Positions 56,078-63,879 of a DNA stretch of 64,000 bases are shown one piece after another. Origin of the DNA: JAUYIV01 sp040882645. Its GTDB lineage: Bacteria > Actinomycetota > Acidimicrobiia > Spongiisociales > UBA11373. The DNA lies in NCBI GenBank assembly GCA_040882645.1, contig JBBEAX010000047.1, positions 45,991 through 109,990 on the forward strand, given 5' to 3'. Position numbers and translations under genes: made by a program. A model generated the notes under the pieces. That model saw only the letters and a program-made list of their open reading frames with translations, was not told where the DNA came from and did not search any database. How positions within the stretch are numbered: the first letter of the stretch is position 1; each line of letters begins with the position of its first letter.

Positions 56078-58588
56078 ATGACCGAACAGCGGGATCGTCT
56101 GACTCTCGACGAGGCGGTGACGCGCTCCGAGCGGGTCTCGGATGTTGCCTATGTGCTCGACCTCGACCTCGAGGCGGGCGCCAAGACCTTCCGGGGGGAT
56201 GTCACGATTTCGTTCAAACACCGGGGTGGCGACACCTTCCTCGAGTGGCTGGGGGGAACGATCCAGCGATTCGAGATCAACGGCGCCGAGGTCGACCCCA
56301 ACTGGGACGGCTTCCGTATCGACCTGCCTGCTGCGGCCCTCAAGGAAAAGAACGAGGTGCGGGTGGCCTACGAGCGGGCGTACGACCACACCGGCGAGGG
56401 GTTCCACCAGTTCGTCGACCCGGAAGACGGCTCGGAGTACCTCTACACCCAGTTCGAGCCGTACTCGGCCCATCGACTCATGCCCTGCTTCGACCAGCCT
56501 GACATCAAGGCGACCTACTCGTTGACCGTCGACGCGCCCCGCGAGTGGGCGGTGGTCACCGCCGGCCGGGAGGTCTCGCGTGAGGACACCGCCGACGGGC
56601 GGTCTCGCCGGGTGTTCGACACCACCGTGCCGTTCTCCACGTACCTTCTCTCGGTGGTCGCCGGGGCTTACGCCTCGGTTCACGACGAGCACAACGGCAT
56701 CGCCCTCGGCCTCTACGCCCGCGAGTCGCTGATGCCTCATCTCGACTCGGGTCCGCTGTTCGAGCTGACCAAGCGGAGCATTGACTACTTCGGGGAGCTC
56801 TTCTCGGAGCCGTATCCCTTCGGGAAGTACGACCAGGTATTCGTGCCGGAGTTCAACTGGGGCGGGATGGAGAACGTCGCCAACGTCACCTACACCGACA
56901 CGGTCATCTTCCGTGATCCCCCGACCGAGGATCAACTGTTGCGTCGGGCCGAGTACTTCACTCACGAGCTCGCCCACATGTGGTTCGGCGATCTGGTGAC
57001 CATGAAGTGGTGGAACGACCTGTGGTTGAACGAGTCGTTCGCCTCGTATGCCGGATATCTCGCCTTGTCCGCCATGGGCGATTGGCCGGGGATCTGGCAG
57101 GACTTCAACTTCCGGATGAAGCTCTGGGCGTACCGGGAGGATCAGCAGCCCACCACCCATCCGATCGCCGACGAGGTTCCCTCGACCGACGAGGTGTTCC
57201 TCAACTTCGACGGCATCTCTTACGGCAAGGGTGCTTCGGTGCTCAAGCAGCTGGTGCACGCGATCGGAGAGGATGCATTCCGCGACGGCCTTCGCACCTA
57301 TTTCCGGCGCCACCGGTTCGGAAATGCGAACCTCGCCGATTTCCTGGCCGCTCTCCAGGAGGGAAGCGGCACCGACCTCGTCTCCTGGTCCGCCCGGTGG
57401 CTGCGCACTGCCTCGCTGAACACGATCGCCGCCTCCTACAAGACGGCCGAAGGCAAGGTGACCGACCTGGAGCTCCGCCAAACCGCTCTCGAGGACCATC
57501 CGGTACTGCGACCCCACCACGTCGAGGTAGCCCTCATCGACCCATCCGGGAAGTTGTCGGTGGTGCCGGGCGTGATCGACGACCTATCCGCTCCGGTGGC
57601 CGGGGCCGAGGGGTTGCCCGCTCCCGCCTTCGTGTTCCCCAATCACGGTGACCACGGGTACGCCAAAGTAGCTCTCGACGAGGCCTCCATCGCTTATGCC
57701 CACGAGAACCTCGGTGGCCTCGGCGACCCGCTGCTCCGCCAGCTGGTGTGGGAGGCGTTGTGGGAGATGGTGCGCGATCGAACCCTCAAATCGACCACCT
57801 ACCTCGACCTGGTGGCCCGGCATCTGCTCAGCGAACAGTCGCTGCCGATCATCCACATGGTTACTGCCACGGTGGGGGCGACGGTTACCAGGTACATCCC
57901 CGAGGACCGGATCGACGCCGAGGCGACCCGGTTCGTCGACGGCGCACTCGCCGCGATCAGCAAGGCTCCCCCCGGCGACCACCGGGTTCTCTGGGCGCGA
58001 GCCCTCATCGGCCTGGCCTTGTCGCCGGCGGACGCCAAGAAGGCCGCCGCCTTGGTGGACGATCCCCCGCCGGGGCTGACCGTCGACCAGGACATGCGGT
58101 GGAGCGTGGCAATCCGCTGGGCCGCGCTCGGTATCGAAGGGGCGGACGAGCGGCTGGCGACGGAGCGCGAACGCGACAAGTCGGACCGCGGCGACCGTGC
58201 CATGACGACTGCGACGGTGGCCCGCCCCGACCCGATGGCCAAGAAGGAGGCCTGGGAGCGCCTCCACGCCGATGGGTATCCCTCGCTGCGAATCGCCATC
58301 GCTGCCGCCGGAGGCTTCTGGCAGCGCAGCCAGGCCGACTTGCTCGAGCCCTTCCTCGCCCCATTCTTTGAGGGGCTGACCGGGGTGTTCGAGGAGCGCG
58401 AAGCCGAAGCCGCCAAGGCCTACTTCCAATCCCTCTTTCCCCGTCATGTGGTCGATGAGACGATCAGGGCGCGGGTAGCGGGGGTCCTCGAGGGTGGCGA
58501 GATACGCCCGATGCTGCAGCGCCTGCTGATCGAGGCCGACGACGACGTCCGCCGGGCCATCGAGTGTCGGGAGTTGGCGTCGACCTGA
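56078..58588 (+). CDS. pepN: Aminopeptidase N (M1 family)
   Basis: PepN removes N-terminal residues from peptides in the cytoplasm. The 836-residue protein has the exopeptidase motif GGMENVANVTYTD (usual GxMEN), the zinc motif HELAHMWFGDLV followed by WLNESFASY with the third ligand Glu, and a Tyr in SYGKGASVLKQL. A long C-terminal ERAP1-like helical domain covers about 510-836. The ATG has GGAG 9 nt before it. There is no signal peptide. Confidence 0.92.
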   Translation: MTEQRDRLTLDEAVTRSERVSDVAYVLDLDLEAGAKTFRGDVTISFKHRGGDTFLEWLGGTIQRFEINGAEVDPNWDGFRIDLPAAALKEKNEVRVAYERAYDHTGEGFHQFVDPEDGSEYLYTQFEPYSAHRLMPCFDQPDIKATYSLTVDAPREWAVVTAGREVSREDTADGRSRRVFDTTVPFSTYLLSVVAGAYASVHDEHNGIALGLYARESLMPHLDSGPLFELTKRSIDYFGELFSEPYPFGKYDQVFVPEFNWGGMENVANVTYTDTVIFRDPPTEDQLLRRAEYFTHELAHMWFGDLVTMKWWNDLWLNESFASYAGYLALSAMGDWPGIWQDFNFRMKLWAYREDQQPTTHPIADEVPSTDEVFLNFDGISYGKGASVLKQLVHAIGEDAFRDGLRTYFRRHRFGNANLADFLAALQEGSGTDLVSWSARWLRTASLNTIAASYKTAEGKVTDLELRQTALEDHPVLRPHHVEVALIDPSGKLSVVPGVIDDLSAPVAGAEGLPAPAFVFPNHGDHGYAKVALDEASIAYAHENLGGLGDPLLRQLVWEALWEMVRDRTLKSTTYLDLVARHLLSEQSLPIIHMVTATVGATVTRYIPEDRIDAEATRFVDGALAAISKAPPGDHRVLWARALIGLALSPADAKKAAALVDDPPPGLTVDQDMRWSVAIRWAALGIEGADERLATERERDKSDRGDRAMTTATVARPDPMAKKEAWERLHADGYPSLRIAIAAAGGFWQRSQADLLEPFLAPFFEGLTGVFEEREAEAAKAYFQSLFPRHVVDETIRARVAGVLEGGEIRPMLQRLLIEADDDVRRAIECRELAST

Positions 58589-58606
58589 GATCCGTCGCTC
58601 CGGCTG

Positions 58607-58612
58607 TACAGT
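58607..58612 (+). promoter_or_regulatory. Candidate -10 box TACAGT for the flippase operon
   Basis: TACAGT ends 10 nt before the ATG at 58623 and follows CGGCTG, as at mshB and meaB. Confidence 0.4.
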
Positions 58613-58622
58613 CGGGCGCCGA

Positions 58623-59861
58623 ATGATCCCGGACTCGGTTCGCAGCGATCTGAAGCGATACGCCACCGACGGAACCCCGTACATCCTCGCGGGCACGGTC
58701 GTGGCCTCGCTCGGCGCGTACGTGTTTCAGGTGGTGGGGGGACGGGCGCTCGGCGCCGCCGATTTCGACCCGATCACCGCTTTGCTCACGGTGCACTTCC
58801 TGGTGTTTACCGTGCTGCTCCTTCCTATCGAACAGTTCGAAATCAGGCGGGTGACCCTCGACAGGTCGGGTGGCGCTCGCGCCGTCGCATGGGTCGTCGC
58901 TGCGGGGGCGATCGGGGCCACGGCATTCACTTACTTCGCCCGCGATCAGTTCTTTGACGGCGAGGTCACCTATGCATTGATCGGTCTGGTGACCGTGGGA
59001 GGCAACGCGCTGATGGCCCTGGGCCGCGGGCACCTCGCCGGCATGCGGCGGTTCCGCGGGTACGGCCTCGTCAGCGGGGTGGTGGCCCTTTTCCGTGTGG
59101 TGCTCGCCCTCATCTTCCTGCGGATCGCCTCGAACGGTTTGAGCATCGGATGGGCGCTGGCACTGGCGCCGCTGATCGTCGTCCTGTGGCGGCCATTCCG
59201 CAGCGATCGCCCCAAGGATCGGGTGCGCGACCCGGAAGCCGGCGGTCGCTTCCTCACCGGATTCGTACTGGCCAGCGCGGCCTCGCAAGTGCTGCTGCTG
59301 CTCGCCCCGATGGCGGTCGGCATCCTCACCGACGAGCCCGGGGTGATGAGCGTGGTCTTTGTGACCTTCCAACTGTTCCGCGCGCCGATCGTGATGACCC
59401 AGAACATGCTGGCCCGGTTGCTCCCTCCGCTCACCGGGCTGGCGCGGGTGGGCCGCGACGACGACCTGAGAAAGTGGGCGCTGCGTTTCGGGCTCGCCGG
59501 ACTCGCCCTGGCGCCGATCGCAGCCGTTGGTGGCGGACTCCTCGGGCCGGCTGTGGTGAGGGCTCTGTTCGGCGCCGAGTTCGAGCCCGCCTGGGAAGTG
59601 GCGGCCCTCGCCGCGGCCGGCATGATCATTGCCGCCGCCTCGCTGTTCGCCGGCCAGGTGCTGGTCGCCCGGGGACGGACCATGCTTCTCGCCGTCGCCT
59701 GGGTCCTTGGGTTCGCCGTCGCGATCGCTGCGCTGATTCCGTCGATCGGAGACCCGGGGCTGCGGGTGTCGGTGGCCTTCGTCGCCGGCGAGACCGGCGC
59801 CCTGATCGCGATCTGCGCCGCTGCGGCCGGCCGCCGCCAAGCCGCCGTGGGCAATAGTTAG
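58623..59861 (+). CDS. Oligosaccharide flippase-like membrane protein
   Basis: The 412-residue protein has about 12 membrane segments with the spacing of the MOP/Wzx family (polysaccharide biosynthesis proteins). An early VVASLGAYVFQVVGGRALG segment resembles the N-terminal helix pair. It probably moves a lipid-linked glycan across the membrane, with the epimerase and the WecA-like transferase that follow. The exact cargo is unknown. Confidence 0.78.
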   Translation: MIPDSVRSDLKRYATDGTPYILAGTVVASLGAYVFQVVGGRALGAADFDPITALLTVHFLVFTVLLLPIEQFEIRRVTLDRSGGARAVAWVVAAGAIGATAFTYFARDQFFDGEVTYALIGLVTVGGNALMALGRGHLAGMRRFRGYGLVSGVVALFRVVLALIFLRIASNGLSIGWALALAPLIVVLWRPFRSDRPKDRVRDPEAGGRFLTGFVLASAASQVLLLLAPMAVGILTDEPGVMSVVFVTFQLFRAPIVMTQNMLARLLPPLTGLARVGRDDDLRKWALRFGLAGLALAPIAAVGGGLLGPAVVRALFGAEFEPAWEVAALAAAGMIIAAASLFAGQVLVARGRTMLLAVAWVLGFAVAIAALIPSIGDPGLRVSVAFVAGETGALIAICAAAAGRRQAAVGNS

Positions 59862-59864
59862 GGT
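59859..59864 (+). promoter_or_regulatory. -10 box TAGGGT, leaderless, overlapping the upstream stop codon
   Basis: TAGGGT ends 6 nt before the ATG at 59871. Its first three bases are the stop codon of the flippase gene, so an internal promoter would sit exactly on that stop. Confidence 0.5.
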
Positions 59865-59870
59865 TCGATC

Positions 59871-60848
59871 ATGCGAACGATCCTGGTGACGGGTGGCGCG
59901 GGGTTCATCGGGTCCCACCTCGCCGAGGCGGTGGTGGCGGCCGGCGACCGGGTGGTGGCGGTGGACGATCTCTCCACCGGTTCCTTCCGCAATGTCGCCC
60001 ATCTCTCCGCGGGCCCGGCGTTCGAGCTGGTGGTGGCCGGCGTCGAGGACGACCAGACCCTCGAGGGGCTCGTACGCCAGGCCGACGTCGTCTACCACCT
60101 GGCAGCAGCCGTTGGGGTGAAGCTCATCGTCGACGACCCCGTCCACACCATCGAGACCAACATTCGGGGAACCGAGGTGGTCCTGCGGCTGGCCAACAAG
60201 TGGCGGCGACCGGTGGTCATTGCATCGACGTCCGAGGTGTACGGCAAGTCCGAGCGGGTGCCATATGCCGAGGAGCACGACATGGTGCTCGGACCCACCA
60301 CCAACTCGCGTTGGGCCTATGCCGCTTCGAAGGCGATCGATGAGTTCCTCGCGGTGGCCTATCACCGGCGTGACGGCCTTCCCGTCGTGATCGCCCGCTT
60401 GTTCAACACCGTGGGTCCGCGCCAGACGGGTCGCTACGGAATGGTGATCCCGACGTTCGTGCGCCAGGCCCTGCGGGGTGAGGCGATCACGGTCTACGGG
60501 GACGGGACCCAGAGCCGGGCATTCACCTATGTCGGAGACGCGGTGAGGGCGCTCCTCGATCTGCCGACCCGGCCCGAAGCATTCGGCGAGGTCTTCAACA
60601 TCGGCGGGGGCCGCGAGATCACGATCATGGACCTGGCGAAGCTGGTGCGGGAGCGGACCGGTTCGGCCTCGGAGATAGTCACCATCCCTTACGACGAGGC
60701 TTACGCCCCCGGCTTCGAGGACATGCAACGCCGGGTGCCCGACATCTCGAAGCTCCGCCGGGTCACCGGTTTCGAGCCGCAGGTGGACCTCGAGGAGATC
60801 ATCGACCGGGTCGCCGAGCACGGTCGCCAGAACCCCGAATTCATCTAG
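59871..60848 (+). CDS. NAD-dependent sugar-nucleotide epimerase/dehydratase
   Basis: The 325-residue protein has the NAD loop VTGGAGFIGSHLAEA (6-20), DDLSTG, the Ser in STSEVYG and the catalytic YAASK. It resembles UDP-glucose 4-epimerases and UDP-glucuronate decarboxylases; the substrate is not decidable from these motifs. It lies between a flippase and a phosphosugar transferase, so a role in cell-surface glycan precursor synthesis is likely. Confidence 0.87.
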   Translation: MRTILVTGGAGFIGSHLAEAVVAAGDRVVAVDDLSTGSFRNVAHLSAGPAFELVVAGVEDDQTLEGLVRQADVVYHLAAAVGVKLIVDDPVHTIETNIRGTEVVLRLANKWRRPVVIASTSEVYGKSERVPYAEEHDMVLGPTTNSRWAYAASKAIDEFLAVAYHRRDGLPVVIARLFNTVGPRQTGRYGMVIPTFVRQALRGEAITVYGDGTQSRAFTYVGDAVRALLDLPTRPEAFGEVFNIGGGREITIMDLAKLVRERTGSASEIVTIPYDEAYAPGFEDMQRRVPDISKLRRVTGFEPQVDLEEIIDRVAEHGRQNPEFI

Positions 60849-60851
60849 GCG

Positions 60852-61835
60852 ATGGCTGCCGCACTCGTCGCGTTCGCGGTCTCATTCGCCGTTTGTGCCG
60901 CCTTCGTACGACTCCCTGCGCTGAGCGCCGCCGTCACCCGCGGTTCGGCGCTGCCTCGCTGGCGGATGGAAGCGGTCCCACTGGCAGGGGGGATCGCAAT
61001 GGGCGCCGGGTTCGGCATCGCCCTGCTGATCTGGGGAGGCGACATCCCCGGCGCCGGAGCGGTGGCGGCTGCGGCGTTCGTCGGGCTCGCCTTCGGATTG
61101 TGGGACGACCTCAGGCCGCTTGCCCCGATCGCCAAGCTGGCGGGTCAGGCGGTGGCAGGCATCGCCCTCGTCGGTTTCGGGTTGACGCTCGATCTCCCCG
61201 GGGGCGATCTGGTTTCCGGTGCCGCCACGGTGCTGTGGGTCGTGGTCGCCATGAACGCGGTCAACCTCGTCGACAATATGGATTCCGCCGCCGGCGGGAT
61301 GGCTCTCGTCGCCGTGGGAGCTCTGTGGATCTGGTGGGCGGTCGGTTCCGGCCCGGTGGTTCTCGCCGCGGTGCTGGGAGGGGCGATCGCCGGGTTCCTC
61401 GCCCTGAACCTGCCCCCGGCCCGGGTGTTCATGGGCGATGCGGGGTCGCACTTTCTCGGGGCGGCGATCGCGGGCCTGGCGGTCCTCGACGCGGGACGAG
61501 CCGGCGCCGACGGGCCGGCGGGCCTGCTCGCGGTGATCGCGGTGCCGGTCGCCCTGCTGGCGGTACCGCTCTTCGATACGGCCTTCGTCACCGTCGATCG
61601 CCTGCGCCACGGCAGGCCGGTCTCCGTAGGGGGCTCCGACCACACCGCCCACCGCCTCGTCCGAAGCGGATTCGGAGTGCGGATGGCGGTCGCCATCCTC
61701 TGGTCGGCCAGCGTGCTCGCCGCCGCGGTAGGTTCGCTCGCCGCCATCGAAGGCCCCTGGCTAATCGCAGGACTCGTCGCTCTAGCCGCGATGGCACTGA
61801 TCGCCTGGTGGCGCCTGTCAAGGATCGAGACTTAG
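60852..61835 (+). CDS. Undecaprenyl-phosphate phosphosugar transferase, WecA/MraY-like
   Basis: The 327-residue protein has about ten membrane helices and the polyprenyl-transferase motifs DDLRPL, NAVNLVDNMDSAAGGMA (NxxNxxDNxD type) and FMGDAGSHFLG. It is therefore likely to move a phospho-HexNAc from UDP-sugar to a lipid carrier, starting a glycan. The gap to the epimerase stop is 3 nt. It is shorter than typical WecA, and a true MraY would normally lie in a dcw cluster. Confidence 0.85.
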   Translation: MAAALVAFAVSFAVCAAFVRLPALSAAVTRGSALPRWRMEAVPLAGGIAMGAGFGIALLIWGGDIPGAGAVAAAAFVGLAFGLWDDLRPLAPIAKLAGQAVAGIALVGFGLTLDLPGGDLVSGAATVLWVVVAMNAVNLVDNMDSAAGGMALVAVGALWIWWAVGSGPVVLAAVLGGAIAGFLALNLPPARVFMGDAGSHFLGAAIAGLAVLDAGRAGADGPAGLLAVIAVPVALLAVPLFDTAFVTVDRLRHGRPVSVGGSDHTAHRLVRSGFGVRMAVAILWSASVLAAAVGSLAAIEGPWLIAGLVALAAMALIAWWRLSRIET

Positions 61836-61851
61836 GCGGATCTGTCTGGCT

Positions 61852-61869
61852 GGAGCCGGAGCCGGAGCC
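61852..61869. repeat. Hexamer repeat, unit GGAGCC (3 copies)
   Basis: Three tandem copies preceded by TCTGGCT, identical in junction to 41503-41539, between the convergent WecA-like and LCP genes. Confidence 0.75.
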
Positions 61870-61871
61870 GG

Positions 61872-63419
61872 CTATCCACATACGTCCTCGAGGGGCTGCA
61901 GGTTGAGCACTTCGATCGCCTCGAGTGGGGGCAGGGAGAGGGCGGTCGCCACCGTCTCGGCGATGAAGTCGCGGTCGGGGATCGGGAACCCGTCGTCGGT
62001 GAAGTCGGCGATGTAAGAGGTGGGTGTCCCATCGAACTCCGGCGCATTGGGCATGAAGCGGATCGACACGATCTCCTCGGTGTTCACCTTGGAGAGCAGG
62101 TCGAGGAAATCGGGGATCGATGAGACGGCGATGTCGGTGCGCACGCTCGCCTCGATGGCGGGGACGATGTCGGGCAGTCCCCGCAGGAGCTCTACGGGGT
62201 CGGCCCCTGCGGCCATCGCCTCGAGGACGCACCGCTGGCGGTTCATCCGGTTGAAGTCATCGGACTGCTGCCGGGAACGGGCGTAGAACAACGCGTCGTG
62301 ACCGTTGAGGTGGTGGTCTCCCGCCGCCAGCGTTCTCTCTTCGGTGGTCCCGTCCTCGTTCGGGTACGCCGGGTCGAACAGGGCGGTGGGCACCGTGATG
62401 TCGATACCCCCGATCGCATCGACGATTTCGACGAACCCGTTGAGATCGACGATGGCGAAGTAGTGGATGTCGATCCCGAGCAGGTGACCGAGGAGGGTCT
62501 TGGCCGAGGTGCCGCCCGAGTTGGGCCCGGTGAACAGTTCGGGATGCTCCAGGCCGAATGCGTAGATATCCCAGGCGAGCGCCGGGAAGCACCCCGGGCA
62601 GTTGCTCCACGGAACGGTCGATCCCGTCGTCGATGATGAGCCGGTCCCCGCCCCGCCGGTGTAGGAGGCGATTGGATGATCCTCAGGCACCGGGATCCGC
62701 CGCAGATTCCGCGGGATGCCGAACATGGCGGTCCAGCCGGTGTCCGGGTCGATCGACACGATGATCATCGTGTCGGTGCGGATGCCCGTGCGGCCCACTC
62801 CGGCGTCGCCTCCCATCAGCAGGAGATTCACCCGGCCCTCCGACGGGAAGGCGGTCGATGGGGCACTGGTGGTCGTCGCCGGCACAGTGCTCCCGGAGCC
62901 GTCGGGGGCTGCCGTCGTGGTCGTCACCTGACCGGGGTCGGAGACGAAGTCGTGGGTCATCACGTCGTAGAGCAGCAGGTTGCGCTGCCCGACCCAACCG
63001 TGGGGCACGGCGGTGATCACCAGGATGGCGAGGAGCCCCAACACCACCGCCGCGGCCGTTCCCTGCTCGCGGCCCATGGAAGCGTCGGGGTCGCGGGCAA
63101 CGAGGAACGCGTCCACCACGGCCACCGCCCGGAACACGAGAAGCAGCGCGTTGACGAAGAGCAGGACTCCGAGCAGGTCGGGGTTGCTGAAGAAGGGCCG
63201 CGAGAGCGTCACCGCCAGGCCGATGCCGCTGACATAGAAGATCATCACGAACAGGAACACGGCGGGGATCACGAAGACGGCGGTGATCGCGAGGAACAAC
63301 TTGCCCCGTCGTGCCCGCCCGGCGTAGATCTGGCCCACTCCCGGGATCAGCGCCGACAGAAGAGCGGCGACGAAGGGCTTCGGTTGGCGGGCGCGGGAGG
63401 AAGGCCGCGGAGGAGGCAT
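61872..63419 (-). CDS. LCP (LytR-CpsA-Psr) family ligase
   Basis: LCP enzymes attach teichoic acids, arabinogalactan or other glycans to peptidoglycan. The 515-residue protein has about four membrane segments (about 17-130) and a Thr-rich linker (about 165-190). The LCP domain then follows with RTDTMIIVSIDPDTGW, FGIPRNLRRIPVP and the late ARSRQQSDDFNRMNRQ motif (the conserved Arg/Asp set). It faces the flippase-epimerase-WecA operon end to end, which fits a shared wall-glycan pathway. The N-terminal four-helix part is longer than usual. Confidence 0.88.
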   Translation of the reverse strand: MPPPRPSSRARQPKPFVAALLSALIPGVGQIYAGRARRGKLFLAITAVFVIPAVFLFVMIFYVSGIGLAVTLSRPFFSNPDLLGVLLFVNALLLVFRAVAVVDAFLVARDPDASMGREQGTAAAVVLGLLAILVITAVPHGWVGQRNLLLYDVMTHDFVSDPGQVTTTTAAPDGSGSTVPATTTSAPSTAFPSEGRVNLLLMGGDAGVGRTGIRTDTMIIVSIDPDTGWTAMFGIPRNLRRIPVPEDHPIASYTGGAGTGSSSTTGSTVPWSNCPGCFPALAWDIYAFGLEHPELFTGPNSGGTSAKTLLGHLLGIDIHYFAIVDLNGFVEIVDAIGGIDITVPTALFDPAYPNEDGTTEERTLAAGDHHLNGHDALFYARSRQQSDDFNRMNRQRCVLEAMAAGADPVELLRGLPDIVPAIEASVRTDIAVSSIPDFLDLLSKVNTEEIVSIRFMPNAPEFDGTPTSYIADFTDDGFPIPDRDFIAETVATALSLPPLEAIEVLNLQPLEDVCG

Positions 63420-63427
63420 GGGAGCAG

Positions 63428-63433
63428 AGGATA
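63428..63433 (-). promoter_or_regulatory. Candidate -10 box TATCCT for the LCP gene
   Basis: On the minus strand TATCCT ends 8 nt before the LCP ATG. Confidence 0.45.
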
Positions 63434-63540
63434 CGACGACTCCGGAAACAGTTTCTCCCCCCGCAGGGGGGAGTACGGGGACCCTCCGGGTTCCTTGGGG
63501 AGGGGGCTGTGCGGCGGCCCGACGCGTCTCTCCCCCCGCA

Positions 63541-63661
63541 GGGGGGAGTACCGAGGGAGCGGAGCGACCAAGGGGAGGGGGCCGTGCGGCGGCCGGGCGC
63601 GGGCGGCGCGTGAGACCGCCGCACGGCCCCTCCGTCTCGCTTCGCTCGCCACCTCCCCCTG
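63541..63661 (+). repeat. 121-bp perfect direct repeat, copy 1
   Basis: Identical to 63880-64000 base for base. Its ends read GGGGGGAGTACC and CACCTCCCCCTG, and its two halves can fold on each other through GGGGCCGTGCGGCGG and CCGCCGCACGGCCCC. Confidence 0.9.
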
Positions 63662-63776
63662 CGGGGGAGGAAACGGGAACCGAGGGGAGGGGGTTGTGCG
63701 GCGGCCGGGCGCGGTTCTATTTCTCCCCCCGCAGGTGTTGGTTTGCGCGAGGATGCTGGGCAATAACCTGTTCCAT

Positions 63777-63836
63777 ACGCACAGCGGCGCTCCCTTCGGG
63801 CCTAGTAACACCCGAAAGGATGCGCCGCTGGCGCGT
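63777..63836 (+). other. Large hairpin in the unique spacer of the repeat array
   Basis: ACGCACAGCGGCGC plus TCCCTTCGGG pair with CCCGAAAGGA plus TGCGCCGCTGGCGCGT, giving an imperfect stem of about 26 bp with a 10-nt loop (CCTAGTAACA). There is no T-run. The surrounding 63720-63870 is not repeated elsewhere in the window, so it looks inserted between repeat copies. Confidence 0.6.
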
Positions 63837-63879
63837 CACCACCAAACCGTCGGCCAACAACCGCGAGAGATCACCCGGA

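Noticed and set aside
58464..60821. 785-residue minus-strand open frame
   Set aside because: It shadows pepN, the flippase and the epimerase on the opposite strand, with His/Gly/Asp-rich low-complexity sequence and no domain.
63733..63870. tRNA- or tmRNA-like RNA in the unique spacer
   Set aside because: There is one long stem rather than a cloverleaf, and no T-loop or CCA end can be placed.
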